Below, piece after piece: positions 62,747 through 64,000 of a DNA stretch of 64,000 bases. This DNA comes from Duganella levis (lineage in GTDB: Bacteria > Pseudomonadota > Gammaproteobacteria > Burkholderiales > Burkholderiaceae_D). The notes beneath the pieces are model-generated. The model made no database searches. It was not told where the DNA came from and saw only the letters and a program-made list of their open reading frames with translations. The position numbers and the translations under genes were made by a program. The stretch lies in contig NZ_WWCT01000007.1 of NCBI RefSeq assembly GCF_009857605.1, forward strand, positions 176,201 through 240,200, given 5' to 3'. Numbering within the stretch: position 1 is the stretch's first letter; each line of letters starts with the position of its first letter.

Positions 62747-64000
62747 ATGAAAAATTTTCGCCTCGGCTGGCGCCTGCTGTTACGGCAGCCTTTCAATACC
62801 GCCGTCGAACTGTTCGGCCTCGCCGCCGGTTTCGCGGTGTGCTTTCTGCTGACGGCGTTTTTGTACTACTCCTTCAGCTACGACCGCGATGTGCCGCAGC
62901 GCGAGCGCGTGTTCGTCATCAAGCACCGGCTGAACTTCATCCCGCAGCCGCAGTGGATGGAGTACACGCCGTTCGCGCTGCGCGAGGTGGCGCTGCGCAG
63001 CGGCCTGCCGCTGCAGGCCAGCGTCTGGTGGCCCAGCAAGGCGCAGCTGAACCAGAATGGCGCGCTGCGCGAGATCGACATCACCGCCGTCGATCCGGCA
63101 TTCGAGCAGATCGCCGCACTGCGCGCGCTGCAAGGCGATCTGCGGCAGGCGCTGGCCACACCGGACGGCCTGGCGCTGACGCAGCAGGCGGCGCTGCAAT
63201 TGCTGGGCACTAGCAAGGCGCTCGGCCGCACCGTCGTCATCAACCAGCAAGTGCTTCAGGTCCGCGCCATCCTGCCGGACCGGCCGTCCGCCAGCACCAT
63301 GCAGTTCGGCGCGCTGGTCGGCATCGGCAGCACGCTCTGGTCTGAAAAGGAGCGCCAGCAGGTGTTGTCCAACTGGATGGGCATCGCCGGCCGCATTTAC
63401 GTGAAAACCGACGCCAGCCCGCAGGCGTTGCAAAAAACGCTCCAGGACGTCGTCGACAAGGCGCCGTGGGACAACCTGGCGACGCCCGAAATGAAGGCCG
63501 CGCTGGCCGCGCGCAAAATGGTGGATATCGGGCTTGGACCGTTAAGCGAGGCTTACTTCGACCGCACGGTCGCCAACACCATGGGCGCCGGCCCGCGCGG
63601 CGACATGCGCATGGTGCTGGCGCTCGGCCTGGCCGGTTTGCTGATTCTGCTGCTGGCGGTGGTCAACCACATCAATCTGGCGACTGTGCGCACCTTCGGC
63701 CGCCAGCGCGAGATCGCCATGCGCCGCGTGCTGGGGGCAAGCACGCGTCAGCTGCTGGTGCAGTTCATGGCCGAGGCCATGCTGCTGTCGACCACCGCCG
63801 CCGCACTGGGCCTGTTGCTGGCGTGGCTGCTGCTACCGCTGGCGTCGGAACTGCTGCAACGTCCTCTGGATGGCGTGTTCACGCCGTTCGCTGCCGGCGC
63901 CGGGCTGCTGTTCGGCGCGGTGGTGGGGGCGTTGTCGGGCTGGTATCCGGGCTGGCTGGCGCGCGGCGTCGACATGCGCGCCACGCTGGCGCAGCGCAGC
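62747..64000 (+). CDS. Second ABC permease of the same type (cut by window edge)
   Basis: Open from ATG 62747 to the end of the window without a stop, 418 residues. Starts MKNFRLGWRLLLRQPFNTAVELFGLAAGFAVCFLL, parallel to the preceding permease, with the same periplasmic domain pattern and FtsX module (LALGLAGLLILLLAVVNHINLATVRTFGRQREIAMRRVLGASTRQLLVQFMAEAMLL). It is a paralogue of the upstream gene; the two probably form a heterodimer with the ATPase. The 3' half lies outside the window. Confidence 0.92.
   Translation, partial: MKNFRLGWRLLLRQPFNTAVELFGLAAGFAVCFLLTAFLYYSFSYDRDVPQRERVFVIKHRLNFIPQPQWMEYTPFALREVALRSGLPLQASVWWPSKAQLNQNGALREIDITAVDPAFEQIAALRALQGDLRQALATPDGLALTQQAALQLLGTSKALGRTVVINQQVLQVRAILPDRPSASTMQFGALVGIGSTLWSEKERQQVLSNWMGIAGRIYVKTDASPQALQKTLQDVVDKAPWDNLATPEMKAALAARKMVDIGLGPLSEAYFDRTVANTMGAGPRGDMRMVLALGLAGLLILLLAVVNHINLATVRTFGRQREIAMRRVLGASTRQLLVQFMAEAMLLSTTAAALGLLLAWLLLPLASELLQRPLDGVFTPFAAGAGLLFGAVVGALSGWYPGWLARGVDMRATLAQRS

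Overview
This is a GC-rich chromosomal segment of a betaproteobacterium, most likely an Oxalobacteraceae member of the Massilia/Duganella/Rugamonas type. Evidence for this is the gene set: phaA-phaB, minCDE, hemA-prfA-prmC, a giant DUF4347/Ig-like/DUF4214 protein, type I gshA, and a GTAC-centred palindrome present three times. The assignment is inference from gene content, since no rRNA or tRNA gene is visible. Both window edges cut genes: a TonB-dependent receptor on the left (its 3' part is missing) and an ABC permease on the right (its C-terminus is missing).

Layout. 1-6.96 kb: TonB receptor, a glycine-rich periplasmic protein, the carboxy-terminal protease ctpA, a FabH-like ketosynthase, a MocR regulator followed by a CMD/AhpD-like gene, and a secreted protein. 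7-14.3 kb: a Kef/YbaL-type antiporter translationally coupled to a solute-binding protein, fadH, an SRPBCC protein, a DUF2721 membrane protein with a small partner, and proline iminopeptidase. 14.4-20 kb: phaB and phaA (acetyl-CoA to 3-hydroxybutyryl-CoA; no phaC here), then metR divergent from metE. 20-22.5 kb: the minCDE division-site operon. 22.7-27.4 kb: an orphan OmpR-type regulator, hemA, prfA, dsbB and prmC.

27.4-42.3 kb: a REC-AraC regulator coupled to a kinase-like protein with an intact phospho-acceptor His but degenerate ATPase and receiver parts, then a 13-kb gene for a giant repeat protein. I count 28 Ig-like repeats of two alternating types, followed by RTX repeats and two DUF4214 modules. 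42.5-50.1 kb: gshA (TTG start), a histone-deacetylase-like amidohydrolase, a VapC/antitoxin pair, a PepSY-flavodoxin-reductase fusion behind a good Fur box, and a chemoreceptor with a C-terminal CheR-tether pentapeptide. 50.2-55.6 kb: an M20 amidohydrolase, an Xre/MbcA/ParS-type antitoxin whose RES toxin is wrecked by an internal deletion and a frameshift, an NmrA-like oxidoreductase divergent from a LysR regulator, ohr and elaA.

55.5-64 kb: an NtrY-like kinase and NtrC-like regulator, divergent from a membrane-fusion-protein/ABC/FtsX-type permease export operon. The operon is preceded by a near-consensus sigma-54 promoter and two tandem TGTYC-N6-GAACA inverted repeats. Together these look like a complete self-contained signalling-export module and are the strongest regulatory prediction in the window. 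Most of the rest is ordinary core-genome content.
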